Shown in pieces: positions 33,049-42,198 of a stretch of 49,832 nt of DNA; position 1 is the first letter of the stretch, and every line of letters begins with the position of its first letter. Made by a program: the position numbers and the translations under genes. The DNA lies in the NCBI GenBank assembly GCA_036675025.1, contig JAKFFN010000319.1, forward strand, positions 1-49,832, written 5' to 3'. The DNA comes from JAKFFN01 sp036675025 (GTDB lineage Bacteria > Sumerlaeota > Sumerlaeia > Sumerlaeales > Sumerlaeaceae). Under the pieces are notes generated by a model. That model saw nothing but the letters and a program-made list of their open reading frames with translations. It did no database searches and was not told the origin of the DNA.

Positions 33049-35823
33049 TTAGAATCGCTGCCAGTTTTCCACGTCCGAATTTACGCCCAATGGTCGCCGG
33101 AATACCAGCTTTACAGCATCGGCGCCAAACTGCTGCGTAGGCCCTGCATCGAAGTTGGTATTCTGCACCCGGATTTTGGATGTCGTGCCCGGCGAGAAGG
33201 GCTTATCCAGCGTAACCACGTGCCAGTTGCCGGCTACTGGTGCGAAATCAGAGGAGAGGTTTGCGGCAGTCATAGTATTGCCGTTCATCCCCTGCACGGT
33301 AATGTTAGCTCCGCGAGAGAAGTAGCTGCTGCTGCGGTCGGGCCCCGGAATCGTTATGTAAACATCGTAATGGCCCGAGACGGGAACATCAAACAGGAAT
33401 TCATAGGCGGCAGTTGCCTCTGTCGAGGTGCGTCCGCCCAGGCCTGTCAGCCCGGGCGCCGTGCTCTTGATGACGATATTATTCGGGCCGACAGTTCCCG
33501 TGTTCGACCACGTACCGGTTTCTGTGTAAAGTGGCGCAGCAGTGCGTGATCCACCTGGAGTGCGGCTTTCCATAATAACATCTGCCGGAACAAGCACCTT
33601 CGCTTCCGACACAAACAGGTTACTGGCGCCGCCGCCGGTGTTCGAGTCCAGGTACTGGACTGTAATGTTGCTACCAGGCATCGCCCGCAGATTCTGGTCG
33701 CCAGGCAGGTTAGGCGTTGTTCGCAGGTTGAAAGTTCCGCGGAATTTGCCGCCGCCTTCTGCGGCCAGGGCGATGGTTTCTCCGGCCGGATCAATCGGAC
33801 TGTGAACCTGGACAGTCGCCAGGGGAGACGCCGCCAGCTGTGCATCATACAGACTTACCGTCACCTCATCCTCGTGATAATAGCGCGTCCGGAAAAACTC
33901 GACAAATCCGCGGTTCGGCTGCAGGGATATCATCTGGAGAGTATCATTCCCCGCCGTGACGGCGATGTTTTCCACCCGGGCCGATCCTGCGCCGTATTTC
34001 GTTACGGTCAGCGCATGGGTAGTGCCCGGTTCCACGTCAAGAATGGTAAAGAAGCCATCGGCGCCAGTGAGGTAGGTATAGTTGTCGCCATCCAGTTTCA
34101 CCCGCGCGTCTACCACCGGCCCGCCCGGTCCACTTACCACGCCAATAATGAAACCCGTGGTGGGATTCGTCTTCCATGGCATCGCAGGCGGCGAAACCTT
34201 GTTCTTATACGGACCCGCCTTCAGCGCTTCATAATAGGTCTGGAACTCTCCAGGCGGCTGGTTGCCCAGTGATTGCCACTGCCAGTAACATTTGCCAGCC
34301 GCCCCCTGGTCTACAGATGTCTGCCATTCGCCCAGCAGCCCTGCCAGGGGTTTTGGTCCCTGGCTGGCTATAGTTTTATCGGTTCGGCTTCCCGGCACAA
34401 CCCATCGCTCACCGGCATTGGCGATCCAATCAGCCAGGAGTTTCTCGTGGGGGTGATTGCTGTTAATTTCCCAGTAGATCTGCGGCACCTGGAAATCCAG
34501 CACCTTAGCCTGCAGCCATGCCCAGCCGTCCTGATTATAGTTATACTGCGCAGCGCTGCCGGTGCCTTGGTACCGGGTGTCGCTGTTGCGTTCGGATATT
34601 CCAATAGGTGCGGCGGAGAGAACTACATCAGGCTTAAGGGAATTGACCATGCCGTATATCTTGCGGAGGTCGCGAGTAATCTGGTCTTTCATAAACTCCG
34701 GATACGTCAGGTCATCCGGATTGCCGTCGCCTTCAAAGCGCGCCACGCTAACAGGATCATAGCTTGCATCGTGCTGCGATGTGCGGATGCGATCAAAATG
34801 CACCCCGTCCACGTCATAGTTCATTACCAGGTGCTTTAGCGCCTCCCGCGTATGAAGGCTGGCTTCGGGCACGCCGGGGCTCAGCCATACGTAGGCACCG
34901 TCAGTTGCGCCGATCGGATTGCCGAAAATGTCATGGGCATCCCACCGAACAGCGCCGGCCGGACTTCCCGGACCGTGGAGATTATACTGATGCTGGGGTG
35001 TGGTGTTAGCAGGCGGAACAGGGCTGGCCAGGGTGTGGGTGTTGAAGTAGGCGTGAAGTTCGATGCCGCGTCCGTGCGCAGCGTTAATAGCATACTGCAG
35101 AGGATTCCAGCCGGGATTGGTCCAGCCGAACGTGTTCGTCCAGGGCTCCAGCGGCGATGGGTAGAGAGTATCCATCTGTCCGCGAATCTGAAAAAACACG
35201 GCATTGAAGTTGTTATCGGCAGCCGTCTGGAACACATTGTTGATGTTTGCCTGCGCCGTAGCCTGGTTGCTGCTGGGCCACTGGAACCGGCTCACCCAAA
35301 AGAAGCGGTACTCGTTTCGCGCTGTCTCCGTAGTGATGCGCGTTAGACGCACGGCGTCGGCAAGAACGACGTTCGGGCTGGCGTTATTGCCAAGAGAGAC
35401 CACGGCATTCTGGCCGGAATCCCAATGGAACGTGCCCAGCGAATTGAACTGTCCGCCGTTAGCGCGCTGGTCAACGCGGACGGTGTGGTTGCCGTAATCG
35501 GTGGAGACGGTAAAAGGCGCATCAGGGGCGCGGTTCACGCCCTGGGGGTATTGAATCGCGACATCATAGAAACCGGTCTCTGTTATAGGCACTGTCCAGG
35601 ACGCGACATGCGTCGGCGCGCCGGAGGGATTGCCGGTGTTGTCAGCAAAACGATAATCAGCGCCATACTTACCCGCCGCACCAGAGCCGGTTAACCATTC
35701 GCCAGAAGGGGTGGCGAAGCCGGGATCGGTGTTGTCCATAACGATGGGCGCGGGAGGCTGAGCGCTTGCTTCAGACGCGGTCGCTAAAAAAATCAACACC
35801 GATGTACTTACCAGGCTTCGCAC
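33049..35823 (-). CDS. Secreted GHL10-family glycosidase-like protein with golvesin-type domains
   Basis: A 924-residue protein starting with GTG (35823; GGGG about 9 bases upstream) and a signal peptide (LVSTSVLIFLATASEASAQ). Order of domains: a golvesin-like beta-domain (about 27-165, with TGFYDVAIQYPQG); a GHL10/DUF187-type TIM-barrel (about 170-545, with YRFFWVSRFQWP, VFFQIRGQMDTLYPS, GRGIELHAYFNTH, VDGVHFDRIR, and VPQIYWEINSNHP); a carboxypeptidase-regulatory-like domain (about 560-655, GVVSGPGGPVVDARVKL); a beta-domain (about 665-745); and a second golvesin-like domain to the end (HYDVYITIPGPDRSSSY, VKLVFRRPLG). GHL10 proteins are related to glycoside hydrolases and are thought to act on surface or foreign polysaccharides. 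The substrate is unknown. Confidence 0.85.
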   Translation of the reverse strand: MRSLVSTSVLIFLATASEASAQPPAPIVMDNTDPGFATPSGEWLTGSGAAGKYGADYRFADNTGNPSGAPTHVASWTVPITETGFYDVAIQYPQGVNRAPDAPFTVSTDYGNHTVRVDQRANGGQFNSLGTFHWDSGQNAVVSLGNNASPNVVLADAVRLTRITTETARNEYRFFWVSRFQWPSSNQATAQANINNVFQTAADNNFNAVFFQIRGQMDTLYPSPLEPWTNTFGWTNPGWNPLQYAINAAHGRGIELHAYFNTHTLASPVPPANTTPQHQYNLHGPGSPAGAVRWDAHDIFGNPIGATDGAYVWLSPGVPEASLHTREALKHLVMNYDVDGVHFDRIRTSQHDASYDPVSVARFEGDGNPDDLTYPEFMKDQITRDLRKIYGMVNSLKPDVVLSAAPIGISERNSDTRYQGTGSAAQYNYNQDGWAWLQAKVLDFQVPQIYWEINSNHPHEKLLADWIANAGERWVVPGSRTDKTIASQGPKPLAGLLGEWQTSVDQGAAGKCYWQWQSLGNQPPGEFQTYYEALKAGPYKNKVSPPAMPWKTNPTTGFIIGVVSGPGGPVVDARVKLDGDNYTYLTGADGFFTILDVEPGTTHALTVTKYGAGSARVENIAVTAGNDTLQMISLQPNRGFVEFFRTRYYHEDEVTVSLYDAQLAASPLATVQVHSPIDPAGETIALAAEGGGKFRGTFNLRTTPNLPGDQNLRAMPGSNITVQYLDSNTGGGASNLFVSEAKVLVPADVIMESRTPGGSRTAAPLYTETGTWSNTGTVGPNNIVIKSTAPGLTGLGGRTSTEATAAYEFLFDVPVSGHYDVYITIPGPDRSSSYFSRGANITVQGMNGNTMTAANLSSDFAPVAGNWHVVTLDKPFSPGTTSKIRVQNTNFDAGPTQQFGADAVKLVFRRPLGVNSDVENWQRF

Positions 35824-35991
35824 AAGTATAAACCCCTGCAGATTAGGTGTTAGCCACGGACTGAAGCAATCCTTGTCCCCGAGATCAAGAACTGTTGCGC
35901 CGCAATTTTATGCCACGGGAATACCGTTTGACACAACGTGCACAACTCACATTTGCTTTAATATAGCAACAGGGGGACCGCGGGAGACTTA

Positions 35992-37524
35992 ATGTATAGG
36001 CTGAGACGTGCTGGTGGTATTTTTACAATTATCGCGGTACTGATCAGCGGACTGTTCTTCTGGTATCTGATCGCCAGCTACGACACTATGCAGCGCGCCG
36101 AACCCATAAACCTGTCTGATGACGTCGCCCTTGAACTGGTTTCCGTTCTCACCCATGATAATCCAGTTCATAGTCATCTCTCATTAACCGGGCGAGTCTT
36201 TATGCTGATGCCGGAATGGGTGCAGCTCAAAACGCGGAAATGGTGGGACTTCAGCGGCAATTGGCAGCATAAGTCTATTGCGTTGCAGCAGGGCAAAGTA
36301 GAGTGCCTGCTGAAAATTCAATTTCCAAAGGACTGGCTAAAGTTATTATCTCATGACGATATCTCTACCCGACTGAATGAACTAAAGGATACAGATGAAG
36401 GGCATCTTTGGGCGCGGATTGACTATGGGAATGGCTTCTACTCTACTTCTGAAGTGGTTAACTTCACAACCTACCAGAGTATAAATAGTAGTCGCTTTAT
36501 GGTAGAAAGGCTAATTTTTGCGCTTCCAGCTAATGCGCTGAAACCTACGCTAGAGATCTTTCGGCGAAAAATAAAGCAATCTTCAGGCGCCTCTTTATTA
36601 CCCCCGTCTCAATCAGAGCTAAGCGTAGGAAAATTACCTTTCCGTAATCCCCTACAGCGAGTCAGTGCGCTCCCCAAACCAAAATCTCTACCTCACTCAC
36701 TCCACACCGGCAATCTGCAGATTAATCTTATAAGCCTGGTGGGACAGGTAAGTGAGAATGCTCGGACATTTAATAACAAATCAGATTCGGAAATGGTGGA
36801 GACTGAAAACTATCCAGCAAATAAGCCTGGTGAACTTTCCACCACGTTTGTCGCATTTGAGGTGCTTGAACATGGCCAGGCAGCAGATGACTGGCTGGTT
36901 TTGCTCTCCAATTTCCATTATGGTCGCGAGCATATACCCTTTGACATAGAGCGCGAACGCGAAGGGCGCATTAGCAACTATCGTATATTTCAGATCCGTC
37001 CTGATTTAAGAGCTCTCGAGCAGCCCGTGGAAATGACTGTTTCGCTAATAAAGCAGGAAGGTCTCGGCGAAGATGAACGGGAAATTATAGAATTACCGGT
37101 GCCTGCCAAAGGTGAAAGCATTGCTGCCCAGACCCCCATCAGTTTTTGGAATGGTGAGGTAAATGTATGGCTTTCCAACCAGAAGCACAGTAATAAACCC
37201 ATCGCGACGTCGCCGAATTATCTGACCCTTGCCGTGACAAAACTGCGTGATCATATGACAGTAATACCAAAAGCTGCCAGGTTGGAGTTGCCTGATGGTA
37301 AGGAGGTTGATCTCTATGGCAACTCTGCTTATACCCATGTAGCTGCAGAGGGGATAGCACACAATTTCGATTTTAAAAGGGCAATGGCGCGGTCGAAGAT
37401 AGATCCATCAGAATTGGACAAGGGCTCGACGTTTGTTGTTGAACTCACCTCGCCCTACCGGGTGAATAATTTAAAGTTTATAGCAGAGCCTACCGCAGCA
37501 AGAGGAAGCACCCCGCGCCTGTAG
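35992..37524 (+). CDS. Membrane-anchored protein of unknown function
   Basis: A 510-residue protein that I do not recognise. GGGAG lies 5 bases before the ATG. One N-terminal membrane segment (IFTIIAVLISGLFFWYLIAS, about 10-29) places the rest in the periplasm. Several beta-rich blocks follow (LHTGNLQINLISLVGQV, FVAFEVLEHGQAADDWLVLL, YLTLAVTKLRDHMTVIPKAA). No catalytic motif is seen. Codon choice and base composition are visibly more A+T-rich than in neighbouring genes. It diverges from the GHL10 gene; the 168 bases between hold a TTGACA (35928-35933) with no good -10 at 17 bases. Confidence 0.6.
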   Translation: MYRLRRAGGIFTIIAVLISGLFFWYLIASYDTMQRAEPINLSDDVALELVSVLTHDNPVHSHLSLTGRVFMLMPEWVQLKTRKWWDFSGNWQHKSIALQQGKVECLLKIQFPKDWLKLLSHDDISTRLNELKDTDEGHLWARIDYGNGFYSTSEVVNFTTYQSINSSRFMVERLIFALPANALKPTLEIFRRKIKQSSGASLLPPSQSELSVGKLPFRNPLQRVSALPKPKSLPHSLHTGNLQINLISLVGQVSENARTFNNKSDSEMVETENYPANKPGELSTTFVAFEVLEHGQAADDWLVLLSNFHYGREHIPFDIEREREGRISNYRIFQIRPDLRALEQPVEMTVSLIKQEGLGEDEREIIELPVPAKGESIAAQTPISFWNGEVNVWLSNQKHSNKPIATSPNYLTLAVTKLRDHMTVIPKAARLELPDGKEVDLYGNSAYTHVAAEGIAHNFDFKRAMARSKIDPSELDKGSTFVVELTSPYRVNNLKFIAEPTAARGSTPRL

Positions 37525-37631
37525 TCACGGCAATCGTGTATGAGCGAGTACGCCAGCAGCATCTGATTGACGATTGACAGCTTATCTTGATGCGTGTCGT
37601 CCTCCTCTTTGAATTATCCGTGGAGGACTTT

Positions 37632-39095
37632 ATGTCTTTAAAATTATTTAAGCCCATCAACTGGGCGACTGCTCCTGCAATCGCAGCAATAGCTGTTTTG
37701 ACCGGAGGGCCTTGCCAGGCGCAGACAACCTCCACTCAAACCCGCCCCAACATTGTCTACATTATGGCCGACGACCATGCGGCGCATGCCATCAGCGCTT
37801 ATGGCAGCAAGGTTAACGAGACCCCCGGCATCGATCGTATCGGCAAAGAAGGCATGGTGCTCGAGCGGGTTTTTGCAACCAACGCCCTTTGCGCCCCCAG
37901 CCGCGCTACCATCCTTACCAGCAAGTATAGCCACATCAATGGCACCACGACCCACCAGAGTCCGCCGTTTGATGGCAGCCAGCTCACATATCCGAAAGTA
38001 CTTCAGAAGAACGGCTACCAGACCGCTGTTATCGGCAAATGGCATCTGAAGAGCGACCCCACTGGATTTGATTACTGGAACATTCTGCCCGGCCAGGGCG
38101 CTTACATTAACCCGGCATTTATTGAGAATGGCGAACGGAAAAAGCACAAGGGTTACGTGACCGATCTTATTGCCGACTTCAGCATCAACTGGCTGGAGCA
38201 GCGCGACAAGGAAAAGCCGTTTCTCCTGGTTTGCCAGCACAAGGCTCCCCACCGCGAGTGGGAACCGGACCAGAAACACTGGGAAATGTTTAAAGACAAA
38301 CACATCCCGCAACCGGAGACCTACAACGACGACTACAGTAGCCGTTCGCAAACGGCAAAAGCAGCTCGCCTGCGGGTGTATGAGCATATGCGCTATACGG
38401 ATGTGAAGAGTACGCCACCCGAGGGAATGAGCGAGCCCGAGCGCCGCGACTGGTGGTACCAGATGTACATGCGCCGTTACCTGGCCTGCGTTGCCTCTGT
38501 GGATGATAACGTCGCGCGGCTGGTGGATTACCTGGAGAAGGAAAACCTGCTCGACAACACCGTTGTCATTTATACTTCAGACCAGGGCATGTTTCTGGGT
38601 GATCATGGCTGGTATGACAAACGGTTCATGTACGATCACAGCAGCCGCATGCCGTTCCTGATCCGCTACCCGAAGGTCATCAAGGCTGGAACCCGCACTG
38701 ATGGCATCGTATCCAATGTAGATTTTGCGCCGACGATGCTTGACCTGGCTGGTATCGAAAAGCCTGAAGAGATGCAGGGGAAAAGCTTCAAGAACCTGCT
38801 GGAGGGTGGCGAGCCGGAAGAATGGCAGGATTCATTCTATTACCACTTCCATGAGTACCCGGACGCTGATCACTATGCCGGTCGCCATTACGGCATCCGC
38901 AATGAGCGCTACAAGCTGATCCACTATTACTACCCATTTGACGAGTGGGAGTTTTTCGACCTGGAGAAGGACCCGAACGAAATGCGCAGCGTTTACGCCT
39001 TGCCGGAATACCAGGATGAAGTCGCAAAGATGAAAGCTGAACTTAAGGCTAAACGGGAACAATACAAAGACAACACGGGCACGCCGGTGGAATAG
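37632..39095 (+). CDS. Exported type I sulfatase, GlcNAc-6-sulfatase/heparan-type subgroup
   Basis: A 487-residue protein. GGAGG at 37622-37626 lies 5 bases before the ATG at 37632, and the N-terminus is a signal peptide ending GGPCQAQ. ALCAPSRATILTSKYSHING has CxPSR with Cys87 as the formylglycine precursor, and SHING is typical of GlcNAc-6-sulfatase- and heparan-type enzymes. Metal ligands are IMADDHA (Asp47, Asp48) and YTSDQGMFLGDHGWYDKRFM (in part SDQGMFLGDHGW). It should remove sulfate from sugar units outside the cytoplasm, after activation by the FGE at 20651-21850. The LacI-type regulator gene follows on the same strand beyond a terminator and may control it. Confidence 0.9.
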   Translation: MSLKLFKPINWATAPAIAAIAVLTGGPCQAQTTSTQTRPNIVYIMADDHAAHAISAYGSKVNETPGIDRIGKEGMVLERVFATNALCAPSRATILTSKYSHINGTTTHQSPPFDGSQLTYPKVLQKNGYQTAVIGKWHLKSDPTGFDYWNILPGQGAYINPAFIENGERKKHKGYVTDLIADFSINWLEQRDKEKPFLLVCQHKAPHREWEPDQKHWEMFKDKHIPQPETYNDDYSSRSQTAKAARLRVYEHMRYTDVKSTPPEGMSEPERRDWWYQMYMRRYLACVASVDDNVARLVDYLEKENLLDNTVVIYTSDQGMFLGDHGWYDKRFMYDHSSRMPFLIRYPKVIKAGTRTDGIVSNVDFAPTMLDLAGIEKPEEMQGKSFKNLLEGGEPEEWQDSFYYHFHEYPDADHYAGRHYGIRNERYKLIHYYYPFDEWEFFDLEKDPNEMRSVYALPEYQDEVAKMKAELKAKREQYKDNTGTPVE

Positions 39096-39434
39096 CCCGC
39101 CTGCCTCATTACCCCTTCAGTACACGACTCCCCGTGGCGTTCAGGCGCTGCGGGGATTTTTCATTTCGTCAATTTCTCTAAATGCCTGTGTTTTCCTCTT
39201 GCGGTGTTGCCTGTAGCTTATTTTGTTTGATCTATTATGCCGCGTGTCGCCCCATTCGTATCTGGAGCTGCGATGCCGGCTGAAGGTATTCGCAGTTTCT
39301 ATGACATACTGGGCCACAACAGGGATTTCTCAAAAAGGGCACGCCAGTTGCCGCAGTCCACTCTGCGCGACTCGTCCAGCGGGGGCATCACTGCTGCAGT
39401 CCAGAATTTGTGCTGAATCGAGGCTCCTCTTCCC
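39096..39434. other. 339-base intergenic stretch between sulfatase and LacI regulator genes
   Basis: It holds the sulfatase terminator (39130-39161). In the rest (39162-39434) I see no gene, no RNA gene and no clear promoter or operator palindrome. Short open frames here have no homology-like features. Confidence 0.5.
39130..39161 (+). terminator. Rho-independent terminator of the sulfatase gene
   Basis: CCCCG (39130-39134) pairs with CGGGG (39151-39155). An inner GCG/CGC pair extends the stem across a TG/TG mismatch, and TTTTT follows at 39157-39161. It lies 35 bases after the sulfatase stop. Confidence 0.75.
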
Positions 39435-40472
39435 ATGAACATGAAAGACCTTGCCAAACTGCTGGGTGTTTCCCGGCAAACTGTTTCCGCAGTGCTCAAT
39501 AATAAAGACTGGGTTTCGCAGGAAACGCGCGAACGCGTACTAAAGGCTATTCGCGAATACAACTATGCGCCAAACCAGCACGCCGTTTCTCTCACAGGCA
39601 AGGGTACCAAGCTCCTGGGAGTTGTTCTTCGCGATATCAGCAACCCGTTTTACACCCAGATCGCCATGGGCATCGAGAGCGTGGCCCGCGCCAGCGGATA
39701 CAGCATTCTTTACCACAACACGTTTGAGAACCATGATTACGAAGTGGACGCTATCCGGTCGCTGGTTTCGTTCCGCGTATCCGGCATCATTATTTCGCCG
39801 ATTCAGCTCGGCGTAGATCTCTCCCACCTGCAGCATGTGTCCAGCCTGGGTATTCCGATCGTTTCCATTGATAAGCTGCCAGACATCCAGTGTCATTCCA
39901 TCTCTTTTGCAGATCGTGATGCTGCTTTCAAGGCGACATGTTATTTGGCTGATCGCGGCCACAACAAGATCGCCTTCATCAAGGGCCCTGAATCCGCCGC
40001 TTCTGCTAAAGAGCGTCTTCTCGGGTTTACCGATTGCGTTGAGAAACGGAGTCTGAATCTGAAAGACGAATGGCTGGTGGACCCCGGTACTACGGAAAAA
40101 GGACGTCATGACGCCATTTTCAAGCTGCTGAAAGATGCCAGTAGTCGCCCTACTGCCGTGTTCTGCTTTAACGATCTGCTGGCAGTCAGCGTGTACAAGG
40201 CCGCCCATGAACTGGGAATCCGGATCCCGCAAGATCTCAGCGTAGTAGGCTTTGATGATATTGAGATTGCCTCTCTGCTGGGACCGCCGCTTACAACGGT
40301 TCGTACAGACTCATACAAGGTTGGCGAAGAGGCGGCTCGCTTGATCATGACCGATCTTAAAGGCAGCGATGAAGAATCGAAGGATATCAGGCACACGCCG
40401 GAACTGATAGAGCGGAACAGTGTTGCCGATGCATCCCTGGGTGCGGGATCCAAGAAGAAACTTACTGCCTGA
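39435..40472 (+). CDS. LacI-family transcriptional regulator
   Basis: A 345-residue repressor-type protein. The N-terminal helix-turn-helix MKDLAKLLGVSRQTVSAVLN and hinge YAPNQHAVSLTGKGT bind DNA. The sugar-binding core has GVVLRDISNPFYTQIAMGIE, IIISPIQLG, VSIDKLPD, ADRGHNKIAFIKGPE, TAVFCFNDLLAVSVYKAA, and DLSVVGFDDIEIASLLGPPL. Start at the ATG of 39435, or possibly the in-frame ATG at 39441; only a distant GAGG supports either. Family members respond to sugars, so it may sense a breakdown product of the sulfated glycan handled by the adjacent sulfatase. The effector is unknown. Confidence 0.9.
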   Translation: MNMKDLAKLLGVSRQTVSAVLNNKDWVSQETRERVLKAIREYNYAPNQHAVSLTGKGTKLLGVVLRDISNPFYTQIAMGIESVARASGYSILYHNTFENHDYEVDAIRSLVSFRVSGIIISPIQLGVDLSHLQHVSSLGIPIVSIDKLPDIQCHSISFADRDAAFKATCYLADRGHNKIAFIKGPESAASAKERLLGFTDCVEKRSLNLKDEWLVDPGTTEKGRHDAIFKLLKDASSRPTAVFCFNDLLAVSVYKAAHELGIRIPQDLSVVGFDDIEIASLLGPPLTTVRTDSYKVGEEAARLIMTDLKGSDEESKDIRHTPELIERNSVADASLGAGSKKKLTA

Positions 40473-40508
40473 TTGACTGGTTAAGCTGATGGCAGGCTTC
40501 GTTCTGCG

Positions 40509-41267
40509 CTAATCGCCCAGGCGAAACTGAATACCCCGCTGCCACCGGTACGGGATGTCTGAAACATAAAAGGCATTACTCAGGATTGGGAAATGCTCTG
40601 CAAACGGTGGCTGTGCGATAAAATCGCATCGGTGCACTTCCACTTCCACCGGCATGGGATTCCAATGCGGTCGGTCACCGCGGATGGCAATGATTGAGTG
40701 GGTTTGCGGCTCGTAATCAAACGTGTAAGGCAGCGGTCCCGCAAAGCGGCGTGCCTGGGTGAAATCGTTGAAAACGCTCCCCGCCGGTAAAGTTGCCGCC
40801 GGCTGATCGATTCTAGCGCTGATATCGACTTGCAGGCCGTCTTTCGCAGTCGACTGAACTCTCAGATGCTCGCATGTGCACTCGTACTTTGAATGGGCGA
40901 AGTGGTAGTTATAGTGGGTGAGGAAGTTGCCGCCGAACTGGATAAACCGGTTATTGGTTTCGCTTCGCAATATGCGCAGGCCGCGCCAGCGGGAATTCTG
41001 CGGCGTCGTAAACCGGGCAAATATCCGGTATCCTGCCAGGGTGCAGCTAAAGCCAAGTCCGGGCGGCACGGCGGCAGGCCGCATGTGCTCAACCTGTACC
41101 AGGGCCACGGCAACAAACCCGTAGTTATCCAGTGTATCGAGGGTCAGCCCCGGCGGCAGCAGCGGGATGAGTGCATCAGCCGGCAGTGCGTAAGTCACGA
41201 CCAGGCAGTGGCGAAAATGCGAAGCCATTGCAATCGGGTGTCGCTTAAGTCTATAGATCTGGGGCAT
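40509..41267 (-). CDS. DUF2071 (acetoacetate decarboxylase-like fold) protein
   Basis: About 252 residues; GAGG lies 5 bases before the ATG at 41265-41267, which is preferred to longer frames. Conserved parts are VVTYALPADALIPLLPPGLTLDT (in part VTYALPADALIPLLPPGL), the start typical of DUF2071, then FVAVALVQVEHMRP, RIFARF, GLRILRSETNNR and the late HRCDFIAQPPF. The fold is related to acetoacetate decarboxylase, but many family members lack known activity. It diverges from the SprT-like gene with 67 bases between. Confidence 0.7.
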   Translation of the reverse strand: MPQIYRLKRHPIAMASHFRHCLVVTYALPADALIPLLPPGLTLDTLDNYGFVAVALVQVEHMRPAAVPPGLGFSCTLAGYRIFARFTTPQNSRWRGLRILRSETNNRFIQFGGNFLTHYNYHFAHSKYECTCEHLRVQSTAKDGLQVDISARIDQPAATLPAGSVFNDFTQARRFAGPLPYTFDYEPQTHSIIAIRGDRPHWNPMPVEVEVHRCDFIAQPPFAEHFPILSNAFYVSDIPYRWQRGIQFRLGD

Positions 41268-41334
41268 AAAACCTCGATAAGCAGCACTGATCCATGCCTG
41301 ATGAATCCATTTCGAGGACGGGCGTAAAGAGAAA

Positions 41335-42117
41335 ATGAAGGGGATGCACCTGCTGCGAGTAGCACATTCCATGTTTGGCAGGCCAGTTCAGTATCAATCG
41401 AAACTCGTATGCGCCGCAGGGGTTGACCGCGACCGCGCGGGGCGATTGCTGTTGCGTTTGGAGGCACTGACCGGCGGGCCGCTCCACCTGCGTGTGAATC
41501 GTAATACGAGTACGCTGCTCAGCCTCACGAAGCCACGAGACGGTTCGCCGCCGCGGTTCAGCGTAAACAAAATGTTCCTTTCGGCACCGGACGAAGTGGT
41601 GAAGGCATTGGGACAGTACGTGAAACGCTCCACGCCGACAACCCACGCTATTCTTCGCACTTACATGGATAGCCACGCAGAGGCGCATGAAGAAGAGCGC
41701 GCCCAGGCGCGGTCGCTCAGCCTGCGTTCGCGCGGCCGCGTGCATGATCTGCATGCCCTTGCGGAAGATGTGAACCGGGAGTTTTTTAACGGCGAGTTAA
41801 AGATCAACATCACCTATAGCCGGGGAGCGGTAGAGCCAGCTAACGGCCGGCGCCGGCATATCATTTTTGGCAGCTACGATCGCCGCCATGCGCTAGTGCG
41901 CATCCACCCTGCACTGGACGATCCCCACGTCCCGGAGTTCTTCGTCAAGTTCGTGATCTATCACGAGATGCTGCACCACATATTGGATGTGCGTCCGCAG
42001 CCGGGGGGGCGTCGGTGCATTCACACGGCCCAGTTCCGCGACCGGGAGCGGAGACACCCGGACTACAAACGGTCGCTTGAATGGGAAGCGAAATTTATGA
42101 CCGGACGCCACCGGTAG
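41335..42117 (+). CDS. SprT-like zinc metalloprotease-domain protein
   Basis: A 260-residue cytoplasmic protein. Residues about 140-240 form the SprT-like domain: LAEDVNREFFNGEL, INITYSRGAV, ALVRIHPALDD, VIYHEMLHHIL (HExxH zinc site, about 211-215), then HTAQFRDRERRHPDY with the third His. The N-terminal 140 residues are basic and unrecognised. SprT-like domains cut DNA-protein crosslinks in Spartan proteins; bacterial members have unknown substrates. The ribosome-binding site (AAAGAG) is weak. Confidence 0.8.
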   Translation: MKGMHLLRVAHSMFGRPVQYQSKLVCAAGVDRDRAGRLLLRLEALTGGPLHLRVNRNTSTLLSLTKPRDGSPPRFSVNKMFLSAPDEVVKALGQYVKRSTPTTHAILRTYMDSHAEAHEEERAQARSLSLRSRGRVHDLHALAEDVNREFFNGELKINITYSRGAVEPANGRRRHIIFGSYDRRHALVRIHPALDDPHVPEFFVKFVIYHEMLHHILDVRPQPGGRRCIHTAQFRDRERRHPDYKRSLEWEAKFMTGRHR

Positions 42118-42198
42118 CGGATTCGCCGCAAAAGCGCCTCCTTTTCGTCATAATTTAATGGCACCGCCGGGTCGCCTTGTGTAGACACAGTTCAAATC

